Source of the DNA: an uncultured Coriobacteriaceae bacterium
Lineage (GTDB): Bacteria; Actinomycetota; Coriobacteriia; Coriobacteriales; Eggerthellaceae
Assembly (NCBI GenBank): GCA_902779135.1
Contig: CACZAR010000008.1
Span: 1-32,761 of the forward strand
Length of the DNA: 32,761 nucleotides
Direction: 5' to 3'
The first letter of the stretch is position 1, and each line of letters begins with the position of its first letter. The notes under the pieces were generated by a model. The model did not search any database. It saw only the letters and a program-made list of their open reading frames with translations, and was not told where the DNA came from. Position numbers and translations under genes: made by a program. Shown one piece after another: positions 14,614 through 23,600 of this stretch.

Positions 14614-15831
14614 CTATTCGCGCAGCTGGCTGACCAGGTTGTCGGTCTCGCGCGCGATACGCATCTCCTCGTCGGTTGTGACGACGCAAATCTTGATGGG
14701 GCTGTCGTCAATCGAGATGATGCGGTTCATGCCGATCTGGCCGGTGACGTCGTTGCGTTCCTTGTCCAAGATCATGCCCATATGTGCTAGGCCGGCGAAG
14801 ATGCGCTCGCGCAGGTCGGCAGAGTTCTCGCCGATGCCGGCCGTCATGACGACAGCGTCGGTGCGGGTCATGGCCGCGTAATAGCCGCCGATGGCTTTCT
14901 GTACGCGGTAGACGTACATGTCAATGGCGAGGTTGGCGTACTCGTCGCCACGGGCGGCGGCGTCAAGCACGTCGCGCATGTCGGAGCTCGTGCCCGAAAT
15001 GCCCAGGATGCCGCTTTCCTTGTTCAGGATCTCGTCCATCTCGTCGAACGTCTTGCCTTCGCGGCGCATGATGTAGGTGAGGATGGCCGGGTCGATGTTG
15101 CCCGAACGCGTGCCCATCATCAGGCCCTCGAGCGGCGTGAAGCCCATGGTGGTGTCGATGGACTTGCCGTGGTTGACGGCCGTGATCGAACCGCCGTTTC
15201 CCAGGTGGCACGTGATGAGGCCCAAGTCGCGCAGCGGGCGGCCGAGCAGGTTGGCGGCCTGTTGGGCGGCGTAGCGGTGCGATGTGCCGTGTGCGCCGTA
15301 ACGGCGGATATGGTAGTCCTCGTAGTAGCGCATCGGCAGCGGGTACATGTAGGCCTTCGGCGGCATGGTCGTGTGGAATGCGGTGTCGAAGACGGCCACT
15401 TGAGGCGTGTTGGGCATGAGTTTGCGCAGCATGTCGATGCAGGCATCAGCTGCCGGATTGTGCAACGGTGCCAATTCCTCGCATTTATCCAGGTTGGCGC
15501 GTGCTTCCTCGTCGATGAGCGCAGCCTTGGTGAAGTACTCGCCGCCGGCAACGATGCGGTTGCCGATCGCTTCGATCTGGCCGAGGCCGCTGATGGGCGA
15601 CTCGGGGTCGTCGGTCATAATGTCGAGCAGCTTGCGCAGGCACTGGGCGACCGACAGGTCGGCCACGTTGTACGTGACTTTCTGGAAATCGGGGGCGAAC
15701 GAGACGCTCATGCGGGCTTCGTCGGTGCCGACCTTCTCGGCCAGGCATTTCATGCGGGCATCTTTGCCCTCGGTTTCGATGAGTTGCGACTTGAGGCTCG
15801 AAGAGCCAGCGTTGACGACGAGTACGAGCAT
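14614..15831 (-). CDS. ackA: Acetate kinase
   Basis: This 405-residue kinase interconverts acetyl phosphate plus ADP with acetate plus ATP, giving substrate-level ATP in fermentative growth. The N-terminal motif is VLVVNAGSSSLKSQLIET. Further motifs are VFDTAFHTTMP, the nucleotide-binding THLGNGGS-type segment (ITCHLGNGGSITAV), GLMMGTRSGNIDPAIL, and near the end MTAGIGENSADLRERIF. The length is typical. ATG at 15831 is preceded by AAGGAGG. The usual partner pta is not adjacent. The gene converges on aroE with a 17-base gap and no clear terminator between them. Confidence 0.96.
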   Translation of the reverse strand: MLVLVVNAGSSSLKSQLIETEGKDARMKCLAEKVGTDEARMSVSFAPDFQKVTYNVADLSVAQCLRKLLDIMTDDPESPISGLGQIEAIGNRIVAGGEYFTKAALIDEEARANLDKCEELAPLHNPAADACIDMLRKLMPNTPQVAVFDTAFHTTMPPKAYMYPLPMRYYEDYHIRRYGAHGTSHRYAAQQAANLLGRPLRDLGLITCHLGNGGSITAVNHGKSIDTTMGFTPLEGLMMGTRSGNIDPAILTYIMRREGKTFDEMDEILNKESGILGISGTSSDMRDVLDAAARGDEYANLAIDMYVYRVQKAIGGYYAAMTRTDAVVMTAGIGENSADLRERIFAGLAHMGMILDKERNDVTGQIGMNRIISIDDSPIKICVVTTDEEMRIARETDNLVSQLRE

Positions 15832-15914
15832 GACGGTTCCTCCTTGTGGTTCAGTCCCTCCATTGTAATTGAATGGGACGAAAGGGGTAGGGTTGTTGTT
15901 TGTTTGCGGTGTAG

Positions 15915-15988
15915 TGGCACAGTGCTCCCTGGGAAGGGTGTGCCATTTTCCGGAACATGGCACACCCTTCCCAGGGAGCACTGTGCCA
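15915..15988. repeat. Perfect inverted pair of family 1 palindromic units, between divergent genes
   Basis: Arm 1 (15915-15945, starts TGGCACAGTGCTCCC) and arm 2 (15958-15988) are exact reverse complements over 31 bases, with a 12-base spacer containing TTTTCCGGAA. Each single arm is a poor palindrome (mismatches at positions 8-11). It lies in the 271-base gap between divergent ackA and the polyprenyl synthase gene, 84 bases from the ackA start, so a simple terminator role is unlikely. The rest of the gap holds the two leaders and a TATAAT near 16059. Confidence 0.93.
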
Positions 15989-16058
15989 TTCTGTTGTCGT
16001 TCCGTTCAAAAAGAGAGCGACCTTGAATTGTTGTCCCACGCCCTATTCTGTACTCGCG

Positions 16059-16064
16059 TATAAT
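16059..16064 (+). promoter_or_regulatory. Candidate -10 box of the polyprenyl synthase gene
   Basis: A perfect TATAAT lies 39 bases before the ATG at 16103 in AT-rich surroundings. No good -35 hexamer is seen at 16-18 bases upstream; TTGTCC at 16031-16036 is 22 bases away. Confidence 0.35.
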
Positions 16065-16102
16065 CATTTCTACGCGCAATCACAAACAGCAAGGTGCACC
16101 GC

Positions 16103-17155
16103 ATGATTGACCTTAAACAACTCCTGCAATCTGAAAACCAGCCCGAGACGTTCGAGGAATACCTCGATCGGTATGCAAATCCCGTGGGCGACATCCTCAA
16201 CTCGTACATTCCAAAGGGCTCGCACCCCGACATGGACCGCTACCTCTATTCGCCGCTGCTCAAGTTCAGCCGCAACGGCGGCAAGCGTCATCGTCCGCTC
16301 ATTTGCTTCGCGGCTTGCATGGCCGTAGGCGGCGACCCGCAGCGTGCAATCAGCTCGGCAGCTGCAATCGAGCACTTCCACACGGCGGCTCTCATCCATG
16401 ACGACATCGCCGACGAGGCCGAGCTGCGTCGCGGCGAGCCGTGCCTCTACATGACCGAGGGCATGGGCCTTGCCATCAACATGGGTGACTTGGGTCTGCA
16501 GCTCGTCAACGGCACGGTCGTCAAGGACCCGCTGCTCGAGGATTCCGTCAAGGTGCGCGTGCTCACCGAGCTCATCGACATGACGCGCCGCACCATCGAG
16601 GGCCAGGCGCTCGACATCGGCTGGGCGCGCGATGGACGCTATGATATCGCGCCGGAAGATTACCTGATCATGGCCACGTGCAAGACCGCGCACTATTCGG
16701 GCGCTGTGCCGCTGGCAATCGGCGCCATCGTCGGCGGCGGCACCGAGACGCAGATCGAAGGGCTGCGCAACTATGGTCTCGACACGGGCCTCGCGTTCCA
16801 GATTCAAGACGACCTTCTCAATCTCATCGGCAAAACTGAGAGCACCAAGAAGGGTTTCCGCGACGACATCACCGAGGGCAAGCGCACGCTCGTCGTCGTG
16901 CACGCGCTGAGCCATCTCGACGGTGTGAAACGGGAGCGCCTCGTCGAGCTGCTTTCGTCCCACACCAAGGTCGAAGCCGACCTTGACGAGGCTGTGCAGA
17001 TCATGGAAGAGGCTGGAAGCATCGATTACGCGCGCAACTACGCCGAAAACCTGACGAGCATCGCGAAGAACCGCCTCATCGACATGATTGCACCGTCGCC
17101 CTCTCGCGACATGCTCATCTCGATGGCCGACTGGTTCGTGAGCAGGCTGTCATAA
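16103..17155 (+). CDS. Polyprenyl diphosphate synthase (trans-isoprenyl chain elongation)
   Basis: This 350-residue all-helical enzyme adds isopentenyl diphosphate units to an allylic primer, making precursors for menaquinone side chains or undecaprenyl-type lipids. It has GGKRHRPLICFAA, the first Asp-rich motif IHDDIADEAELRRG (Asp100, Asp101, Asp104) and the second motif FQIQDDLLNLIGK (Asp236-Asp237, with Asn240 where many enzymes have Asp), then KKGFRDDITEGKRTLVVVHAL. The product length cannot be set from the sequence alone. ATG at 16103 follows AAGGTG; an in-frame GTG at 16094 overlaps that site. The C-terminal ~70 residues extend slightly beyond the standard fold. Confidence 0.9.
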   Translation: MIDLKQLLQSENQPETFEEYLDRYANPVGDILNSYIPKGSHPDMDRYLYSPLLKFSRNGGKRHRPLICFAACMAVGGDPQRAISSAAAIEHFHTAALIHDDIADEAELRRGEPCLYMTEGMGLAINMGDLGLQLVNGTVVKDPLLEDSVKVRVLTELIDMTRRTIEGQALDIGWARDGRYDIAPEDYLIMATCKTAHYSGAVPLAIGAIVGGGTETQIEGLRNYGLDTGLAFQIQDDLLNLIGKTESTKKGFRDDITEGKRTLVVVHALSHLDGVKRERLVELLSSHTKVEADLDEAVQIMEEAGSIDYARNYAENLTSIAKNRLIDMIAPSPSRDMLISMADWFVSRLS

Positions 17156-17162
17156 GGGGAAA

Positions 17163-17256
17163 GTGCATATTTCTACCTGGTTGAATTATGCACACAAACA
17201 ACCTATGCCTTTAATGGCTTACTCTGTGCATAATTCAACCAGGTAGAAATATGCAC
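17163..17256. repeat. Perfect inverted pair of family 2 palindromic units
   Basis: Arm 1 (17163-17193, starts GTGCATATTTCTACC) and arm 2 (17226-17256) are exact reverse complements over 31 bases around a 32-base spacer. Each arm alone is an odd dyad with mismatches at positions 8 and 12. It fills the gap between the polyprenyl synthase stop and the ribosome-binding site of the next gene. A single related unit lies before tRNA-Leu at 13306. Confidence 0.93.
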
Positions 17257-17276
17257 CAACACGAGGAGCAACGAAC

Positions 17277-18194
17277 ATGCAAACGATACGCCAAGGTGAT
17301 TCGGGCGCTGCAGTCGAGGACGTGCAGCAACGTCTCGTGATAGTGGGGCTCATGCCCGAGGAGGCCGTCGACGGCGAGTTCGGCAGCAAGACCGCCGATG
17401 CCGTGCGCGCGTTCCGCAGCCAGGTGGGGCTCGAAGATGGTGATGAAATCGACGAGAAGACCTGGTCGATGCTCGTCGATGCTTCTTACCACATGGGTGA
17501 CCGCACTCTGTATCTGCGCATGCCCTACTTCCATGGTCACGACGTGCTCGAGCTGCAGCGGGCGCTCGGCGCCCTCGGTTTCCCGAGCGGTCGCGAGGAC
17601 GGCATCTTCGGCGCTTTCACCGAAGACGCGGTGCGCAAGTTCCAGAGCAACCTCGGTTTGCCTTCGGACGGCATCGTCGGTTCGTACACGTTCGCTTCCA
17701 TTCGCAACCTCCACCATTCGTGGGAAGGCAAGAAATCGATTCCCATGCAGCTGAACCTCGGGTTCGCGCGTGCTGCCGATGTGCTCGAAAGCAATGCGTT
17801 GTGCCTGTTCGGCACCGACGAGTTCACGCGTGGCGTGGCATCGCGCATGTCGAACCTGTCGCTGGCCACCAACCCGTCCTCGAAGATCCTGAGCGCCGAC
17901 TCGCTGCTCGTGAAACCTGACGACTCCATGCTGCTCGTGCGCATTGCGTTGCCGAGCGAGGTGTCGCGCAACGACAACGATCCGCGCGTGTCGTTCGAGC
18001 CAGATGAGTCGCTCGCCTTGCGCATGGCGCCTGCTGTTGCGGCAGCGAGGCGCAACAGGCCTGCGCGCATCACAATCGAGCTTCCCGGCACCACGTGGCT
18101 CGATGCGGGTGAGGAGCGCTCATCGCAGCATTTCGCAATCACGCTGCTCGACGCGCTGTGCGTGGCGCTTTCCGAGCAAACGCCTTCCGAATAG
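17277..18194 (+). CDS. Two peptidoglycan-binding domains plus an unrecognised C-terminal domain
   Basis: This 305-residue protein has two PG_binding_1 domains: residues ~4-68 (IRQGDSGAAVEDVQQRLVIV; FGSKTADAVRAFRSQ) and ~78-148 (GHDVLELQRALGALGFPSGR; FGAFTEDAVRKFQSNLGLP). Residues ~155-305 form a separate domain that I cannot assign; it includes FGTDEFTRGVASRMSNLSLA and MLLVRIALPSEV. No signal peptide or membrane segment is seen, so it looks cytoplasmic. That recalls mycobacterial CwlM, which has two such domains before a defunct amidase, although no amidase zinc motif is visible here. GAGGAGC precedes ATG 17277. The ABC-F gene follows nine bases after its stop, suggesting cotranscription. Confidence 0.75.
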   Translation: MQTIRQGDSGAAVEDVQQRLVIVGLMPEEAVDGEFGSKTADAVRAFRSQVGLEDGDEIDEKTWSMLVDASYHMGDRTLYLRMPYFHGHDVLELQRALGALGFPSGREDGIFGAFTEDAVRKFQSNLGLPSDGIVGSYTFASIRNLHHSWEGKKSIPMQLNLGFARAADVLESNALCLFGTDEFTRGVASRMSNLSLATNPSSKILSADSLLVKPDDSMLLVRIALPSEVSRNDNDPRVSFEPDESLALRMAPAVAAARRNRPARITIELPGTTWLDAGEERSSQHFAITLLDALCVALSEQTPSE

Positions 18195-18203
18195 AAGCTG
18201 CGC

Positions 18204-20006
18204 ATGGCGTTTCTGCTCGGATGTGAGAAAGTCGGGGTCGACTTCCCCTCGAAAACGGTGTTCGATGAAATCTCGCTTGGCGTGAACGACGGCGAGCGCA
18301 TCGGCATCGTCGGCCGCAATGGCGACGGCAAGTCGACGTTGCTGGCGCTGCTCGGTGGTTTGCTCGAGCCCGATCGTGGGCGCGTAATCAGGACCAACAA
18401 CATTTCCGTCGGCGTGCTTGCGCAGGTCGACGAACTGTCCGACGACGATACGGTCGGTCGGGCCATCGTGGGCGATCTGCCCGAATACGAATGGGCGAGC
18501 AGCGCGCGAATCCGCGGTATCATCGCAGGTATTGTGGGCGACATCGACTGGCAGGCATCTGTTGGAACGCTTTCTGGCGGTCAGCGTCGCCGTGTCGATT
18601 TGGCGCGGTTGCTCGTGGGCGACTGGGACATCCTCATGCTCGACGAGCCCACGAACCATTTGGACGTGCGCGCCATCAACTGGCTGGCACAGCATTTGAA
18701 GACGCGCTGGCGCGAAGGCCAGGGCGCCCTGCTCGTCGTGACGCACGACCGCTGGTTCCTCGACGAGACCTGTTCGACCATGTGGGAAGTGCACGACAAG
18801 CGCATTGAACCGTTCGAAGGTGGGTTCTCAGCCTATATCATGCAACGCGTCGAGCGCGATCGTGTGGCACGCGTGACCGAGGAGCGCCGACAGAACAAGC
18901 TGCGCCGCGAGCTTGCATGGCTCTCGCGTGGCGCGCAGGCGCGATCGACCAAGCAGAAGTTCCGCATCAAAGCCGCCCAGGAGCTCATTGCCGACGTCCC
19001 TCCGCTGCGCAACGAGCTCGAGCTCAAGCGCATGGCCGTGAAGCGTTTGGGCAAGCAGGTCGTCGACGTGAAGAACGTGACGGTGCGCTACGGCGACCAC
19101 ACCGTGCTGGACGGCATCGAGTGGCTCATCGGCCCCGGCGACCGCATCGGCATCGTGGGCAGCAACGGCGCAGGCAAGACCACGTTGCTGAACGTGATCC
19201 AACAGAAGCTGCGGCCGACGAGCGGATACGTGAAGGTCGGCAAGACCGTGAAGTTCGCAGTGCTCTCGCAGCACCTCGACGAGCTGACTGCGCACGGCGA
19301 CGACCGCGTGCGCCAGGTCGTGGGACGCTTCGGACATGCCGTCATGCTCGACGGGCGCGACCAGACCCCCAAACAGCTGCTCGAACGGCTTGGTTTCACG
19401 AATGCCGATCTGAACGAGCCGGTGTGCGATTTGTCGGGCGGGCAGAAGAGACGCCTTGCGCTCATGCTCATCCTGCTGGAAGAACCCAACGTGCTCATCC
19501 TCGACGAGCCGGGAAACGATCTGGATGTTGACATGCTCGCGGCGGTCGAAGACCTGCTTGATGGCTGGCCGGGCACGTTGCTGCTCGTCACGCACGATCG
19601 CTATCTCATGGAACGCGTAACTGACGACCAGTACGGGATAATCGACGGCCATTTGCGCCACCTTCCCGGTGGAATCGACGAGTACCTGACAATTGTGGGC
19701 AACCTCGAGGAGGAAAACGCGCCCGTTGCCAGCAAGGCGGATGCTGCTGCCACGGCAAAACCTGCCAAGGACGGCTCGCTTTCGAACAGCGAGCTGCGCG
19801 CGCTGAAGAAGACGCTTCAATCGACCGATCGCAAGATGAATACGTTGCGCAACAAGATCGAGGATGCGCAGGAGCGCCTGCATTCCGCCGATCCGACCGA
19901 TTTCGTCGTCCTCGGTGATATCCAAGCGGAGATCAACGAGTTGCAGTCGCAGCTCGACGACCTCGAGCTCGTATGGCTTGAGACCGCCGAAGCTCTGGGT
20001 GAGTGA
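18204..20006 (+). CDS. ABC-F family ATPase, Uup-like
   Basis: This 600-residue protein has two soluble ABC domains and no membrane segment. Domain 1 has Walker A GRNGDGKS (37-44), LSGGQ (123-127) and LDEPTNHLD (146-154). The interdomain linker (~215-285) is charged. Domain 2 has GSNGAGKT (319-326), LSGGQ (410-414) and LDEPGNDLD (433-441), where the usual Thr after DEP is Gly. A C-terminal coiled coil runs ~525-600 (ALKKTLQSTDRKMNTLRNKI), as in Uup. ABC-F proteins act on the ribosome or, for Uup, affect DNA integrity; resistance roles also exist but are not indicated here. The TGA stop is the first three bases of a 31-base inverted repeat. Confidence 0.9.
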   Translation: MAFLLGCEKVGVDFPSKTVFDEISLGVNDGERIGIVGRNGDGKSTLLALLGGLLEPDRGRVIRTNNISVGVLAQVDELSDDDTVGRAIVGDLPEYEWASSARIRGIIAGIVGDIDWQASVGTLSGGQRRRVDLARLLVGDWDILMLDEPTNHLDVRAINWLAQHLKTRWREGQGALLVVTHDRWFLDETCSTMWEVHDKRIEPFEGGFSAYIMQRVERDRVARVTEERRQNKLRRELAWLSRGAQARSTKQKFRIKAAQELIADVPPLRNELELKRMAVKRLGKQVVDVKNVTVRYGDHTVLDGIEWLIGPGDRIGIVGSNGAGKTTLLNVIQQKLRPTSGYVKVGKTVKFAVLSQHLDELTAHGDDRVRQVVGRFGHAVMLDGRDQTPKQLLERLGFTNADLNEPVCDLSGGQKRRLALMLILLEEPNVLILDEPGNDLDVDMLAAVEDLLDGWPGTLLLVTHDRYLMERVTDDQYGIIDGHLRHLPGGIDEYLTIVGNLEEENAPVASKADAAATAKPAKDGSLSNSELRALKKTLQSTDRKMNTLRNKIEDAQERLHSADPTDFVVLGDIQAEINELQSQLDDLELVWLETAEALGE

Positions 20007-20069
20007 GTCGAAGGGACAGTCCCAATGACTCATTTCAGAATGAGTCATTGGGACTGTCCCTTCGACTCA
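20004..20069. repeat. Perfect inverted pair of family 3 palindromic units, containing a stop codon
   Basis: Arm 1 (20004-20034) and arm 2 (20039-20069) are exact reverse complements over 31 bases with a 4-base loop TCAG. Each arm contains TGAGTC, GGGACAGTCCC and GACTCA, so it is itself a dyad around a central A. The first three bases are the ABC-F stop codon. It could serve as a transcript-end hairpin for the ABC-F gene, but there is no following T run. It ends 48 bases before the Rrf2 ATG. Confidence 0.93.
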
Positions 20070-20117
20070 TGCCGATGCTGTACAATTCGGATTGAAAGAC
20101 GCGGAAAGGATTCCCAC

Positions 20118-20552
20118 ATGCTCGTAACCACCAAAGGACGCTATGCGATGCGCATGATGGTGTACATCGCGGGGTTCCCCGAGGGGGAGAAAGTTGCGTT
20201 ACGGCATGTGTCGGAGGCGGAGAGCATTTCCTTGAAATACCTCGAGCAGCTTGCTCATTCGCTCGTAAACGCCGGCTTGCTGACGAGCGTGCGCGGGCAC
20301 GGCGGCGGTTACGTTCTCGGCAAGCCTGCCGAGGAAATCACGGCAGGGGAGATTCTTCGCGCTGTCGAGGGGACGACTGTTCCGGTAGCGTGTGCTGCGC
20401 TCGAGGAAGGCGGCGAATGCCCACGTGAGAGGGTCTGTTCGACCATATCGTTCTGGGCTGGTCTCGACGATGTCATCGAACGTTATGTCGACAACGTCAC
20501 CCTCGCAGAGTTGAGCGCCGACGACGACGGTCGTGCGTTCGGACTGGAATAG
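20118..20552 (+). CDS. Rrf2/IscR-like regulator with three cysteines
   Basis: This 144-residue Rrf2-family winged-helix protein begins LVTTKGRYAMRMMVYIA, followed by the recognition region SISLKYLEQLAHSLVNAGLL and the wing SVRGHGGGYVLGKPAEEITA. Cys92, Cys101 and Cys107 lie in ACAALEEGGECPRERVC, close to the iron-sulfur cysteines of IscR, so sensing of Fe-S status, redox or nitrosative stress is likely by inference. No isc/suf/nif or cysteine synthesis genes are nearby to name its regulon. GAAAGGA lies upstream of the ATG. TACAAT at 20081-20086 is a possible -10, just outside the family 3 repeat. Confidence 0.9.
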   Translation: MLVTTKGRYAMRMMVYIAGFPEGEKVALRHVSEAESISLKYLEQLAHSLVNAGLLTSVRGHGGGYVLGKPAEEITAGEILRAVEGTTVPVACAALEEGGECPRERVCSTISFWAGLDDVIERYVDNVTLAELSADDDGRAFGLE

Positions 20553-20570
20553 CTGGCGAAACAGTCCGAT

Positions 20571-20599
20571 TTGGCTATTTGCGATCTGCCAAATAGCAA
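20571..20599 (+). terminator. Stem-loop after the Rrf2 gene, possible terminator
   Basis: GCTATTTG (20574-20581) pairs with CAAATAGC (20590-20597) around an 8-base loop, 19 bases after the Rrf2 stop. There is no T run after it, so termination is uncertain; it could be another dispersed hairpin. The gap to recJ (20553-20698) otherwise holds only the recJ leader, with TAAAAT at 20655-20660 as a possible -10. Confidence 0.4.
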
Positions 20600-20698
20600 G
20601 CACCTCAACGGAACTCGAAAGATAACAGTATCGGCTCGATTGCCGTACCTGCGGTAAAATGCAGGAGAACACAACGAGCTTTTCCTGCGAGGTATTTC

Positions 20699-23600
20699 AT
20701 GTCAGCGCAATTCAACGTCTGCGCAGCCGATGCGCGCGTGGTCGCATTATTGCGGCAGCATTTTGATCTGCCCGAATTCATGGCGTCCATCATGGCGGCG
20801 CGTGGCATCACGTCGGTCGAGCAAGCAGAGCGTTTCCTCAACCCGAGCCTCGATCGCGACTGGCTCGAACCGTACGACATGCAGGGAATCGGCGAGGTGG
20901 TTGACCATCTCGAGCAGGCTATTCGCGACCGCCGCCATATCGTCGTGTTCGGCGATTTCGACGTCGACGGCGTGTCTGCCACGACGGTGCTCACGCGCGG
21001 ACTGCGCGCCCTGGGCGGTTACGCAACGCCGTTCATCCCGCGTCGCTTCGACGAGGGCTATGCATTATCGCCGGCGGCTTGCGAGCGCGTGAAGAAGCTC
21101 GACCCTGAGATTATCGTGACGGTCGACTGCGGCATCGCTTGCAAGGACGAAGTGGCTGCCATCACGGCGGAAGGCATCGAGGTCATCATCACGGACCACC
21201 ACGAGGTGGGGGAGCTGAAGCCCGTTGGTGTGCCTATCGTCGATCCGAAAACCGACCCCGATTGCCCGAGTTCGATTCTTGCCGGCGTGGGCGTTGCACT
21301 CAAGGTGGTTCAGGCGCTCGGTGGGCGCTTCGGGTTCCCGCACCTGTGGCGCAACTACACCGACTTGGCAACGCTTGGCACGGTTGCCGACCTGATGCCC
21401 ATGCGCGACGAGAACCGCGCACTCGTGGCTGATGGCCTAGCGCGTATCAACAACAATCCGCGCCCGTGCATCGCGGCGCTTCTCGGCCAGACCGGCGCTG
21501 CGGGCAAGCCCGTGACTGCGACCGACCTAAGCTTCTCGCTGATTCCGCGGTTGAACGCTGCTGGGCGTCTGGGTGATGCCCAGATTGCGCTCGACTTGCT
21601 CATGACCGACGATTTCGACACGGCGTGCAAGCTCGCCGCCGAGCTCGAAGCTACCAACGACAAACGCCGCGCCATCGAGGCCGAGCTTTCTGAGGTCGCG
21701 CGTGACACGGCACTTTCGGTCTACCACGGTCAACGCGCGCTTGTGGTGGCGGGCGAAGGTTGGCACGAAGGCGTGAAGGGCATCGTGGCCAGCCGTCTCG
21801 TGCACACGTACGGTGTGCCATGCTTGCTGTTCACCATCGACGGCGACGAGGCGCGGGGCAGCGGTCGCACGGTCGGTCAGGTCAACTTGTTCAAAGCGGT
21901 TGAGAGCACCGAGGACCTGCTCACGCGCTTTGGCGGGCATGAAGCTGCCGTCGGCGTCACCCTTCCAGCTGCCAACCTCGACGCGTTCTCCGAGCGGTTG
22001 TGTGCCTATATGGACGAGCTGCCCGAGGATGCGTTCCATCCGCTCATCGAGATCGACGCTTGCGTCTCGCTCGACGAGCTCACCATCGAAAACGTTGAGA
22101 AGCTCCAAGCGCTCGCCCCCTTCGGGCAGGAGAACCGAACGCCGTGTCTGCTGGCGCGCGACGTCGTGCTGTCGAACGCGCGCGCGGTGGGTGCCGACAA
22201 GAGCCACTTCTCGTGTCAGCTGGGCGATGGCGTTGCGAAGATCTCGGGCATCATGTTCCACTGCAACGACATCGAGATGCTCATGAAAACCGACAGCGTC
22301 GTGAATGCTGCATTCGAAGTGCAGATCGATGAGTGGCGTGGCCGCCGTTCGGTGAAGGCCATGCTCAAGTCGCTGGCTCCCGCCCAGCCGTGCGCTGCGC
22401 TCGAGGCATGCCTCGATCCGGGGAACCTACGATTCTTCTCCGACCTCTATGCGACATCCGACGAGGAACTCTGCGAGACGCAGGCCGAAAGCCCCCAGGA
22501 CATCGAAGCGTTCGAAGCAAGCCGCTCCGAAGCCCGCGCAGCGTGGGAGCGTCGTGCGGCAACAGAGCCAGCGAAGCTCGAAGCGGACATCGTGCGTGCG
22601 CTCATCGGCGATGGCCAGTTGCATCCCGAGCAGCGGGAAGTGCTCAATCATCTGCAACAGGGGCGTTCCACCATGTGCGTCATGGCGACCGGCCGCGGCA
22701 AGTCGCTCATCTTCCACGTGCATGCCGCACGTTGCGCGTTGCGCGATGGATCGGCGAGCCTGTTCGTTTATCCGCTGCGTGCGCTCATTGCCGACCAGGC
22801 CTTCCATTTGAACAACGCGCTTGCCCGATTCGGGCTCACCTCGAGCGTGCTTACGGGCGAGTCGTCGCCCGAGGAGCGGCGCGCCATCTACGCCGCGCTC
22901 GAGGACGGCTCGTGCGACATCGTGTTGACGACTCCCGAGTTCTTGACTCTGCATGTCGACGACCTGGCGAGGTCGGGCCGCATCCGCTTCGTCGTCATCG
23001 ACGAGGCCCATCACATCGGCATGGCGAAAGCGGGCGACCGCCCTGCCTACACCGAGCTCGACACCGCGCTCGAACGGCTCGGCAATCCGACCGTGCTCGC
23101 GCTGACCGCGACAGCAAGCGGCATCGTCGCTCGCGACATCGCCACGCAGTTGCCCATCGAGACTTGCGTGTTCGACCAGACAGACCGTCCGAACCTTTAC
23201 ATCGACGATCGTCGCGGATCGAAGGCGCGCGAAGACTACCTTGCCAACCTGGTGGCCGGCGGCGAGAAGACGGTTGTGTACGTCAACTCCCGTTCCAGCT
23301 CGGTGGCGCTCGCACGGGCGCTGCGCAGCAAGGTGCCGCAGCTGGCGCTCATGATCGGCTTCTACAATGCGGGTCTTTCGCGCGAGGAGCGTACGCGCAT
23401 CGAGGAGATGTTCCGTGACGGGCACCTGACAACGCTCATCGCCACGTCGGCGTTCGGCGAAGGCGTCAACATTCCCGACATCCGCCACGTTGTGCTCTAC
23501 CACTTGCCCTACAACGAGATCGAGTTCAACCAGATGAGCGGTCGAGCCGGGCGCGACGGCGCTCCGGCGGGCGTGCACTTGCTCTACACCCGCAAGGACT

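Noticed and set aside
18204-20006. ABC-F as an antibiotic-resistance protein
   Set aside because: The C-terminal coiled coil and domain-2 LDEPGNDLD pattern fit Uup-like housekeeping members; nothing indicates resistance.
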